A program made the position numbers and the translations under genes. DNA of 64,000 nt from Congeria kusceri (taxonomy: Eukaryota; Mollusca; Bivalvia; Myida; Dreissenidae), in the NCBI GenBank assembly GCA_027627225.1, contig CM051029.1, positions 13,874,523 through 13,938,522 on the forward strand. The letters are read 5' to 3'. The notes under the pieces were generated by a model. It searched no databases. It was not told the DNA's origin and saw only the letters and a program-made list of their open reading frames with translations. Positions 1 through 10,461 of the stretch are shown here, piece by piece. Each line of letters starts with the position of its first letter. The first letter of the stretch is position 1.

Positions 1-1575
1 TTCGAATAGTTGAAACGCTATTCGAATATTCGCAAATGTGTAATGCTTTTTAAAGCATTATTTTTTGATTGTAGAAAGCAGTTTTCTTTCAACCTAAAAG
101 CAGTATTTCACCAGTATATACATACTTCACTAGTAGATACATAACACCGTGTTTTCAACAGATTAGCACCGTGTCATGTTTCAGACAAAGATATCGAATA
201 TACGGGTCCGTGTCAGTGGTCAGCGTCTAGTGGCCAGTAATACAGAACTACAGCGGACATTATAAAGCCATAACAGTTTAAATATAATAATACCTGTGAA
301 AATAATTATTTATAAAACAAATAAGATCAGACATTTGGCAATCATTATAGCCGATAAATGTTGCTAAAATTTGCCGATAAACATATGGGAGCATCCTAGT
401 GCCACAGTCTATATTATTTTTGCTTTCCATTATCTCATAATTAGGAGATACTAAGTCATAATTAGGAGATACTATATCCTAATTAGGAGATAGTAATTCC
501 TAATTAGGACTTAATATATCGTAATTAGGAGATACTTTTCAACTAATTAGGAGATGCTAAGTCCTAATTAAGAGATACTAAGTCCAAATTAGGAGATACT
601 AGTTCCTAATTAGGAGATACACAGTCCTAATTATGTGATAGTATCTAATAATTAGGCGATAGTAAGTCCTAATTATGAGATACTCACTTCTCATTAGGAG
701 ATATTATCTCATAATTAGGATATATTAAGTTTTAATTAGGAGATAGTATATCCTTATTAGGAGATAGTATATCCTTATTAGGAGATAATAAGTCATTATA
801 ACGAGATTCTAAGTCCTAAGTAGGAGACAGTATCTCCTAATTAAAGTATCTCCTAATTACGAGATACTAAGTCCTAATTAGGAAATACTAAGGCCTAGTT
901 AGGAAATACTAAATCCTAATTAGGATAAAATAAGTCCTAATTCGGATATAATATCCCGTTATAGGACTTATTATCTCCTAATCAGGAGTTAAAATCTCCA
1001 AATTATGACTTACTATCTCCGAATTAGAAGATACTATGTCCTAATTAGGACTTAGTATCTCCTAATTAGGCTTATTATCTTGTAATTATGAATTAATTAT
1101 CCTAATTAGGAAATATCTCCGTAATAAGACTTTATATTAGGACATATTATCTACTAATTAGGACTTAGTATCTCCTAATTAGAACTTACTATATCCGAAT
1201 TAGGACTTAATATCTCCTAATTATTAGATAATGGAATACAAAAACAATACAGACCATGACACTATGACACTTCTATATATATGCTCATCAACAGGTGTAC
1301 CAACTTAATAAGAAATATGTGCATTGTAAATAATTGCAAATATTCTTAATTAAAAAAACATTCAACATGGGACTTCAGTGGTTAACGCTTAATGCCATTA
1401 ACGCATTGATATGATATTGCAATGTGTTAACGATTATACTGCTAAAATGTGTACTAAAACGATGTTCCATTATTTACATGGTGTCGACTAGGTAACAAAA
1501 GCTAAATATGAATCAATTGCAAATATTCGAATATACGATTGAATTAAAAAGCGAATATTCGAATAGCTATTTTAG
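1..1575. repeat. AT-rich segment with inverted ends (possible non-autonomous DNA element)
   Basis: A 17-bp sequence at 17-33 (GCTATTCGAATATTCGC) recurs as its exact reverse complement at 1551-1567, and further copies of the ATTCGAAT core lie beside both ends. Between them is a minisatellite and no coding sequence. This could be a non-autonomous hAT-like element whose left end is close to the window edge, or chance clustering of the palindromic core. No target duplication can be read because the left flank is missing. Confidence 0.35.
425..1225. repeat. degenerate minisatellite, unit about 20 bp, with orientation switch
   Basis: About 35 imperfect copies of a unit near CTAATTAGGAGATACTAAGT. 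From about 425 to 820 the unit is mostly in this orientation. From about 950 to 1225 it is mostly in reverse complement (GACTTAGTATCTCCTAATTA), with mixed orientation between. The two halves can therefore pair as one long imperfect hairpin. The unit core TCCTAATTAGGA is itself palindromic. No coding potential. Confidence 0.85.
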
Positions 1576-1625
1576 TAGTCGATGCCATCCATAGTCCAAA
1601 GCAATCTCTATACACAATTGCAAAG

Positions 1626-3065
1626 ATGACAAGTAAAATAACACTTTTTCAATTATTGTTCAGTTTGACATTGACCTTTGACCATTATGACGGATGTACT
1701 TGTAGTTATAATCAACCAAATCACTTTTACGAATCTAAGGGTTCCATAGGCATTGCCAGGAAAAGGAGTTTACAACAGTTACTATTGGTCGGATTGAGAT
1801 TGACATTTGACTAAAGGACTCCAAAATCAAACCTTTGCTAGTCATGAACAACCTACCTACACAGTTTAAAAAACATGTTTTATACATAGTTTAAAACTGA
1901 AAATTAAAATTGAGAAAGAAATAGCCCTTGGTAATGATACATTCAATATGTTTGAACAAAAATGCAATCGCACCAGATTTCCATAATGCCAGTCCATTTG
2001 TATACTATTCACCCTTTGTAACAACTATCTCTCTAGTTATTTTTTTTCGTTTTTTTAGCGTTATCAAATCTATATAGCGAAATACAGGTCATTAATATTA
2101 TTATTGTTATTACTACCCAAGGTCAAAAAATCCAAAGCATATTATTGTATATCCATTTGTCTTGTAAGTCAAATATTGTTTTGTATATGGAATTATGTAT
2201 GCAATCTATGTTTTACATTGAATAAAAAAAAGGTTAAAAACTAAGCATACGAGTTTTGAAATTGGTGTCCAGACATAGTTACATCATTGTTGTCCGGACA
2301 AACTTTTGCAATTGTTGGATGGTTTTCTATCATCTGCCTTTTTAACTTGACCATTGACCCGAGGACCCCACAATTAATAGGAATCTTCCATATGTCATGA
2401 CCAACCTACCTGCCAAGTGTGAAGAGCACATGCCTTGGTTCTGTTGTTTAAATATTGGGTCTTTTTTATAAGATTTGGTCATTCTTGACCTTGACATGTG
2501 ACCCAAGGACCAAATAATCAGTAGGGATCCTTCATAAGTCAGGACCAACGTACCTGTTACGTTTTAAGAACATAGGTCCAATAGTTGCTAAATAATTGCC
2601 TGGACAATGGTTTTACCATTATTCGGGTGTTTGTATCATCTCTTGTTCAGGTTCACCTTGACCTTTGCCACAATAACCCAACAATCAAAAGGGATACTCT
2701 ACTAGTCATGGCTAACGGTTTAACAATCTAGGCCCAGGGACCTTGTTTTTACCCGGAAAAGCTTTAACAAGTATTGTGTGTTTTTTAATCTTTTGATCGG
2801 TCATTTACACACGGACTCAATAATCAATATGAATCCTCCAATAGTCAATACCAAACTACCTTCCAAGTCTGAAAAAGCTATGCCTAAGGGTTCTGTAAAT
2901 TCGTCTACCGACAAACCGATGGACATACGAACCGACCGGTATTTGCAAAGCAATATATCCCGCATCTTCGATGAAGGGTTGGAACAGTTGGGGAGTTGGG
3001 GCATAAATATGTTGATACAAGTGTCATCACTTTCGGGTGACATGATCTCAAATGCTTTTCAGTAA
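1626..3065. repeat. array of degenerate ~150-bp units with TGACCTTTGACC motifs
   Basis: At least five diverged units begin near 1815, 2362, 2507, 2674 and 2812. Each contains an 'aggacc..aataatcaa..ggat' block followed by 'agtcatgaccaacctacc'. TTGACCTTGAC or TTGACCTTTGACC precedes most of them. Spacing is about 138-167 bp for the last four. Short ORFs here are repeat artefacts and do not look like genes. The same motif class occurs at 6.1-6.6, 36.2-36.7, 48.3-48.8 and 57.2-58.0 kb. Confidence 0.7.
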
Positions 3066-4050
3066 GTGCGACATTTACACCAAAATTGGTCTTTGCAAAT
3101 GAAAAATGTAAACTTAAATTATTCAGTAAAGATGGCTGAATTGAAAAAACTTTAAAACAAAAATGTCAAAAACGGTATAAATCTGTCAACAGACAAAACA
3201 TAGTTATGGGATTTGCTTTTCCTTGGAGGAGACTTTGATAGTTAAGAAAGTTTTTAATTGTCAAGTACGTAGCTTTGAAAGTAGTTAATATATTGGATTT
3301 GATGAAAAGCTTTAACAACAAATTATTTGTTAAAAATGGGCATACATCTGCCAAAACAGATTTATGGGGTTGTTATCCCTGTTGGAGTTTCAATTAAATA
3401 ACTTTGATAGTATTCAAGATATTGGGCATTATAAAATACCTTTGCCGAACAGACTAATGGTCGGACGGACAGACGGACAGACGAGAGCATAGACCGTTCG
3501 ATTTTAATATGCCCTCTTTCAGGCATATCATTAATCGGGCATGATTATTAATCAAAGAGTAACTAATATTTACAGTTATGCAACTATTGATGACCACGTA
3601 TTAGCTATTGTTTATTATTATGAACATATACATTAAGCAGCAGCAGTCACATTATTTAATCAGCGTCGTCTATTGGCTGAAAATACACGTAGAGCAATAC
3701 TCCATTTGTCAAAACTGCATATAGAGCCCCACAATACCCATAATAAACGGGTCATCTGGTGGAATTGTAGGTCTTCCATTGGTTCAAACCAATGTAAGTA
3801 AGCATTTAATAGCTCCATCTCCGGGAGATAGAGTAATATAATGGTTCATTGGGTATTAAAACAATGGACATAGAGCAAAATATTATGCGAACACTTTTTC
3901 TATGACTTCAGAATTTATTTTAAGAAGATACCATATTGTTAAGCTCGTGATGACGATTCAATATAAAAAAAACATCAATTTTGACAAAAATGGAGATAGA
4001 GAACTATGATAATCGGGCTTAGATAGACTCTTGCATAACGAACTAACTGT
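3066..4050. other. non-coding stretch
   Basis: No gene recognised. It contains a short (CGGACAGA)n-type run at about 3463-3483, followed by 'tatgccctctttcaggcat', which resembles the edges of the other tandem arrays in this window. Confidence 0.6.
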
Positions 4051-4059
4051 GAAATATAA

Positions 4060-4250
4060 ATGCCATACGAAGGACTCTTAGGAAGATTACCATCTAAGAA
4101 AGGAAAAAATAACAATATCATGATTGAAATCATCATTTTGGCATACGGACTAGTTTGCACTTTGTTGTTACTATTAGTTAGACGTAAATCTAGGAATGCA
4201 GTATCAGTGCCCGAAGAACACGATTTGTTAATTGTTAATTATTTGGGTAA
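4060..4250 (+). CDS. possible first exon with an N-terminal membrane anchor
   Basis: An open frame from ATG 4060 encodes a short basic N-terminus (residues 1-18) and a strongly hydrophobic segment at about residues 22-40 (rich in I, L, A). RRKSR follows directly, then a more polar stretch. A usable donor (TTGG|GTAAAT) lies at about 4250. This layout fits the anchor exon of a single-pass or type II membrane protein or a microsomal enzyme, but no family is identifiable and no following exon was found. The frame could be fortuitous in AT-rich DNA. Confidence 0.25.
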
Positions 4251-4299
4251 ATATGTTTGTCATGTTTTTTTGTTGTTGTTTTTTCAAAATATTTTGATT

Positions 4300-5324
4300 T
4301 AACACGTCATCACTATCTACTTGTTTGCTTAAAGCTTTAAATTAAACTTTACTGTCTTTCTTAAGACAAACTAAGCATAAAATCCCTTTCATAACAGCAA
4401 CAAAATATATGTGCTTTAAGCGGTTCACAATTAATGCCCATAGGAACCCAAATGATTTGCTTAAATAAGTTACCATTGATTTTAACCAAAACAAATCTAA
4501 TAGAAAATTGAGAGCAGAACATAAATCTCGGCAAGTCCAAATAATGTATTTATCAAATACTTCAATATTTAAGAATGCTATTTTGTTATTTACTGTAGCA
4601 GCTAACAACATTTTTCTCTTGCAAATGTTTTTCTATGAGCGTTACAAGTTTATCTTTACTAAGATTGTGCGGTAGCGAGGTGTATGACGTAGAGAAATAC
4701 AAATACGTTCAGATTGTTTTTATTAACCTTAATAAGTTAACATTACTATTCTATAAACCGTATTGCTATATTTAATTATTTGATATCGTACAGCACTGTG
4801 TTCAGCAGTGAATCAAATGCGATAAATTGAAATTTGTTTTATAGTACAAGAAAGAGCATTTGCAATAAAACGACTCTTATATAGAGTTGTATGAAGTTTT
4901 CGGAATCCAGTACATAGATGGTATTTTCAAGTTATTACTTTGAATGTTAACATTTAATTTGATGCGCTTCTTAATTTGTTCAGATATGATTTCATTAGAA
5001 TCGTTCTTAAATTCAGTATATGATGTCGTTTGTGATAATTAATTCAATATTGTTTGGACATAAACAAATATCGCTCTATAATAATGTTTTTGACGCTTTA
5101 TCTGCAGGAAGCAATACAGATTTTAAGTGAAGTTCATTAAGAGACTTGAATGAAAAAACGCGAATGAATAGACTTGAATGAATGCAAACATGCATTCATA
5201 TTTGAACGAAGCTCATACTACTTCTACTAAAACTATTACTTCTTCTACTACTTCTCCTACTAATTTTGTCTCGCAAGAACCTCTTTAAAGTCGCAACAAT
5301 TGCTCACATACTAGTTTCGTCGTT
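4300..5324. other. non-coding stretch with TTC/ACT-rich simple repeat
   Basis: No gene recognised. An imperfect trinucleotide tract (CTACTTCTACT type) is at about 5216-5262. The rest is unremarkable AT-rich DNA. Confidence 0.6.
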
Positions 5325-6660
5325 ATTATGCTACCCGAAAGCATATAGTCGCCGCTTTGTCCGTCCGTCCGAATTCTAATTGAATTTATCTGGGTTGAAA
5401 GCGCATTCACTGACAATTGTTTCCATCATATTCGATGTCCGCCAGTCCGCCATGCCGTCCGTTCGGTACTTCGTTTCAGCTCGAAATCTTAGGAACTAAT
5501 GACTCAAATTCAATGAAACTTTATATGCAACATACCTATAGAGCGGACATGCGTTCATTGTCATGTCATTTCGGTCTGATGATTTTTCACGGAGTTATTG
5601 GCCTTTAATTGTAAAGAAGGGCATTTTAATAGGAACTGTTCGTTTCCGCGATAGATCTAAGGAACTACTAACTCGAACTCAATGAAAGTTTATTGCAGCA
5701 TCCCTATCAAGAGGACATGCGCATATTGTCAGTTTTGGTCTGCTGATTTCTCAGCGAGTTATTGTCCATTTTATAGGAAAAATAAGAAATGTTAACATAT
5801 GTTTTGTTTTCCGCGCGAGATCACAGGAACTAATGACTCGAATTTAATCAAACGTTATACGCATTATCCATACCAAGAGGACATGCACATATTGTCAGAA
5901 CGCTCTGGTCAAATGATTGTATACGGAGTTATTGCCCTTTTTATTATAAATACGACATTTTAATAGGATTTTTTTCCGCGCAAAATTGCAGGAAGTAATC
6001 ACTCGTAATTAATGAAACGTTATATGCATCATCCCTATTATTAGGACATGTACATATTGTCAGGTCGTTCCGATCTGATGATTTATTTCAGGACGTAATT
6101 GCCCTTAGAATGTAAGGCTTTTTGGTTAGTCCACACTCTGACTTGGCTATAAAAGGAGGGATTTTAAAACTACTTGGCAAACATGTTTGCTGGAATTAGC
6201 TGGTTTGAACAGGTCAAGGTAAAATCTCAAAATTGGCACTTTGCTTGTTCGTGCTTTAACTGGCTATGAATTTAACAGCGTCTTAGCAAAAAATTTAAAC
6301 ACGAATGAGACTGTGAGAAGCGCACATAAACCTGGTCCGTACGTCAAAGGTCAAAGTCACACTTAGAGGTCAAATGTCAAAACTGGCTTTTTGCTTGTTT
6401 GGAGTATAACTTAGCCATGGATTGAGAGATTTTCCAATTACTTGGCACAGTGTTTGGCTAAATAAGACGGCATGCCGAGCGCATGAATCAGATCTGTAGA
6501 TCAAAGGTCAAAGTCAAAGGTCAAACGACGAAATTGGCTTTTGCTTGTCGGGACGTATAACTTGGCCATGAATGAATGGGATTTCTCTGTATTAATCAAG
6601 TCCATAGGTTCAAGATGACGGCCACAATTAGATCTCATAGCGGCATCTTGGATCATTCAT
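5325..6660. repeat. composite repeat: header plus two tandem blocks
   Basis: It starts with a header ending 'atagtcgccgctttgtccgt' at about 5325-5375. Four degenerate ~150-165-bp units follow (about 5475, 5640, 5810 and 5970), each with 'aactaatgactcgaa..aatgaaacgttatatgca..gacatg..catattgtcag'. Then come about three units of 190-200 bp (about 6120-6650) carrying 'ttggccatggattg' and AAGGTCAAAGTC motifs. A related array with the same header occupies 48035-48960, so this is a dispersed family and not a local satellite. Confidence 0.75.
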
Positions 6661-8884
6661 CGGTTCTACAATTATTATTATTGTTTTGACATATATACTT
6701 TCAGTCCCCATTATGCTTTTTTATCGATTAATCATACTTATATTTATGGAATTATGCTGTTCATGTAAGATGAACTATATTATAATTTTATTAGACGTTT
6801 TGCAAAAGTTGCCGAATCCGATGCTGTAACCTATCCGCTAAAGCTGTACGCAAACCACGGGGTGGTATAAAGCTTTTTTACTAACTGAGTCAACGCAATG
6901 ATAATGTTTGGATTTTCGGAATTATAATAAACACGTGGTCACGTTCACAGTGTAGTATTTTTTAATAATAAATAAAGTAATTGATTATTCAAAGTCGCTT
7001 CTCAAATGTAGCCGTATTAAATAGGGCAACCGCCAAAAGTGGTTACTACCCGTCTGTTTTTTTTCTTATAGCTTCAATGATATCCTACCATCTAGTTGGG
7101 TGTACATATATACCCGCAACACCAGCAACACTCCTTCCTTATTTTGTGTTACATAACAACGTCTCCTCTGTAGCACAGCTGCAATATACTTAAAGTGATA
7201 TATTTCAATAAGCAATATATTAAAAGAAGCATCGTGTAAATAAACATACAGTGGCCTTTACCTTACAGAGCTATTATGAAGGGAATGTATATGTCGTGCT
7301 TGGGGCATGTAATTGATTTACTGAATATTGAAGTATTTTAAACAAACAATGAGCTGCATACATTTGCTTTTTATCGTCGTTCGTTTATTCATCTAATATA
7401 ACCTTTATGCAACTTCATGTTACATGACATGCACAACACATTTGAAATAAAAATGAGCATGCGTGTAGCAGTGCAGTTCTATAGAAATATATGCATTGGT
7501 TTAAGATGTTTAATACAAAATATATTGGCACACATTTTTGTGGTGTATATATAGATGCGTTCACTTCTTTATTTTTATTATAAACCCATTATTTCACTAG
7601 ACGATATGGACAACAAATAAGCGACGCATGCAGTTCTCTTTGTTATTGTCAATTATCCCACCACAAACCGACAATGTAGAAGATTAGAAACGAGTTATTA
7701 TTGCAACAAAGCGGTATAATATCTACCAAACAACATGCGATTCCTGAAAGCACATATTCAGTTAACTGTTACAAATAAACCTTTCGACAATGGGCATAAC
7801 AAATAGGGATACACGGGTTCCCGAAAATACCTGCATTCTAGGTCCATTAAAATTTAACTCGAAATCGGTTTCTCATTTGAAAATTCGGGTCGGGTCGGGC
7901 ATTAAATAGTGTTATATTATATATTATTAAATAAATTATTTTTGATTTATCGTTGTTTATCGGCCAATAAAGCAACGATTTGGAGTTCTGATGACTAGTA
8001 ACTAAACCACGAGGGTGTCAGCCCGAGCGGTTTAATAGCCACGCCTTAACGGCAAATAGTTGTTTACTGGCCGATAAAAAAACTAATGCGAACATTATTT
8101 CGATTCTAACATGATTTGACAAATATTTTTTTTGCAATTGTAATACAAACTACATATTACTATGATTCGCTCAGAACCGGGACTACTTTCTACGTTGTTA
8201 ATTTGGGATATTTTAACAACGACAACTTTGCTCTCAGTCTATATAAAAAATAGCGAGTATCATGTTAGAATATGTATCGTATACTAATAAAAATCGTCTT
8301 TAACCAAACCGTCTAGTTAAAACGTCTAAGTATGGCAGAGTGCATTGGCTTGTAACGGAAATGAAAATAAACTCAGAGCACCGTTAAGCATATGACAAAA
8401 CCTACGTAAATGTCAAATTTGCTGTTAATGAAAAGAAGTGATTAAATTTTATAGCGAATGAAGCAGGTGGGTGTGCGGGTATTCCCCCTTTCTTTTTGCA
8501 ACGTCATATCTTATATCCGTCGAATGCACACCTTGAATCAATCTCCTAGCAGAGTTGTTTTTCGTCGCACTCACAATACACCTCTGCAACGGGCTCAATG
8601 ACATGAATCTTGTCAAAACGGAAAACATGTTTTTACCGCACATTAAAGTTGATTTAGTAATCATAAATATAGCCACAAATAACACATGGTTTTAAACAAT
8701 CATAAACGAAGAACACATTTTTTGTATTAATATTAATGGAAATATTTTCATGCCCATTTACCCAGATGGAATCAGTTCGTAGCTGTAAACAAAATTGACC
8801 GAGTGGACAATTTTACGATTTTGAATTATATTATTATTATTATTCTTTGACTAAAACCAAGTAAGTTGGGACTACATTATATAA
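6661..8884. other. non-coding stretch
   Basis: No gene or repeat family recognised on either strand. Short ORFs here show no domain pattern or codon bias. Confidence 0.55.
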
Positions 8885-9330
8885 ATATATATGTGACGTG
8901 GAACGCGACTTTGACCCTCATGGCGCTAACGTCATGTCAGAGCAAACGCGAGAAAATGGCAAACGATCAATTATGTTCTGATTTAACTCACAATTATAAC
9001 TTAAAACAACAACAACGGGGCATATTCACAAATTGATTCAGATGCATTCAACACACATTTTAGTTTTAAAATGGTGACATGTAACCACGGAAGTTAATTG
9101 TCATGATGCGGAAGCAACTGACTTGTTTATAGCAACAGGAAATAATGACACAAACTGTAAAAAATCATTAACATAAATGCGTCAATTAAGTTAAGCAAGT
9201 ATTATTCCGACTGATCTTTGTTAAACCCAAGTCGAACAATTTTAACTTAATTTACTTGGCCGGCTTTACAAAATATGAGACAATTTTTAATGCAGCTGTC
9301 AGCAGTGCTGATAACAAGAAAATCGCATAA
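8885..9330 (+). repeat. dispersed repeat family B, copy 1 (internally deleted)
   Basis: It is closely similar to 30362-31045. Shared blocks include 'gcgactttgaccctcatgg', 'gcgctaacgtcat', 'cagatgcattcaacacacat', 'gtgacatgtaacc', 'tttatagcaaca' and 'agcagtgctgat'. Relative to copy 2 this one lacks about 240 bp after 'gacatgtaacc'. The two copies are 21 kb apart in the same orientation. No open frame is shared, so the family is probably non-autonomous. Confidence 0.8.
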
Positions 9331-9559
9331 AATTCATTTAATTAATTACTTATACAAATAATATTAATTGTAATTCAATTGAAAAGTTTCTAATTTGATT
9401 AAAAATGAATAATTACTTTTAAAAAATTGGACTTGTCTGCATACTGCTATTAATACCTTTAGCAAAGTCCTTTTTTGCGATCGTTAGTACGCATTGACAA
9501 ATCTAGGGTCAAGCACGACGGTGAAAGGGCTTTTGCATTCCTTATATATATTGGATATA

Positions 9560-10182
9560 TCAGTTATACATAAAGGAATTCAATAAGCCCTTTCAATCCC
9601 TAGAAATGAATTACTTTCCAACTCAACAAAATAATATGTTATTCCATTTATTTCAACATATAACCCTAAGAATAAAGATATATTTGGCGTTCTTAAAAAC
9701 AGCACAGACATTTTAAAAACGGACTCTGTTATGAAAAAAATAATTTCAGATAATAGAATAATAACATGCAAAAGACAACCACCAAAGTTAAAAAGTCTAC
9801 TAACTAAATCTAGATTTTCCCCTCAAGAACCTAAAGTAACCAAATGCAATGCCCCTAAATGTGTCCTCTGTTACTATATTATTTAAGGAAATTAATTTAA
9901 TTTTAACGGTAAACTGTTTAATATAAAAACTAATATGTCGTGTGATGTTAAAATTTTTATTTATATATCAGTATGCAAAGGATGCAAGACAATTTATATT
10001 GGATAAACTGGATATACATTGAAGATCTCTTGACAAACAAAGACCTGGATGAGTGTTCTACATCTGAAACGAAATTTCATTTTGTTCCTTTTTATACACA
10101 ATTTTCGGACAGTATTTCAGCTAGGATAGCGAAAGAGCAATATTGTCTTTATATATTTAAACCACTATTTAATTGTATATAA
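9560..10182 (+). pseudogene. Penelope-like element 3' part: RT C-terminus/linker and GIY-YIG endonuclease, broken
   Basis: Translation from about 9580 gives the linker typical of Penelope-like retroelement polymerases: an IPFISTYNPKN motif (about 9641-9673), KRQPPKLKSLLTKSRF (about 9770-9817) and the Cys cluster CNAPKCVLC (about 9846-9872). A GIY-YIG endonuclease start follows (CKGCKTIYIG, about 9974-10003), then its C-terminal half after a frame change (KFHFVPFYTQF, and IFKPLFN just before the stop). Stops interrupt the frame near 9573, 9636, 9883, 9892 and 10004. The helix region between the GIY-YIG core and the DECS motif is deleted. Family knowledge: these elements use RT and GIY-YIG nuclease for target-primed insertion. 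This copy is 5'-truncated and inactive. Confidence 0.8.
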
Positions 10183-10258
10183 TAATTGTTGACGTTATGA
10201 CGTCATAATTGAAATGACGTTATCTCTTTTGACGAAATGTATATATATATAATATATA
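10183..10258 (+). other. probable 3' UTR of the Penelope-like element
   Basis: After the stop comes a short segment with an inverted repeat around TGACGTTATGACGTCA, followed by a TA run at about 10240-10258. This matches a short 3' UTR with simple-sequence end, as expected for a truncated retroelement. Confidence 0.4.
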
Positions 10259-10461
10259 AGTGTCGTCCCGGATTAGCCTGTGTAGTCTGCACAAGCTAAT
10301 CCAGGACGACACTCGCTTTTATGGTATTTTCTTATTCAAGGAAGTCTCTTCTAAACATAAATCCATTGTAAGTGGAAAGTGTCGCCCCGGATTAGCACAA
10401 TCCGGGACGACACTTTGCGCACATGCAGTCAGCCCCGTTTTCTCAAGACACGCCTCATTTA
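10259..10461. repeat. paired-hairpin interspersed repeat (bivalve MITE-like)
   Basis: Two hairpins lie in tandem. 10259-10313 has arms AGTGTCGTCC../..GGACGACACT, nearly self-complementary over about 24 bp. 10376-10416 has AAAGTGTCG../..CGACACTTT with a much shorter centre. About 60 bp of 'ttcaaggaagtctcttct' spacer joins them, and the copy ends near 'tctcaagacacgcctcattta'. I recall this repeat as abundant in bivalve genomes such as Dreissena and Mya. The second hairpin has lost the 'cctgtgc..gcacagg' centre present in the first. Confidence 0.8.

Noticed and set aside
425..1225. CRISPR-like array of short regular repeats
   Set aside because: Units are contiguous and degenerate, with no unique spacers, and the DNA is eukaryotic. 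It is a minisatellite.
2778..3065. 95-codon plus-strand ORF and its minus-strand mirror
   Set aside because: Both lie inside the degenerate tandem array at 1.6-3.1 kb and contain the repeat words.
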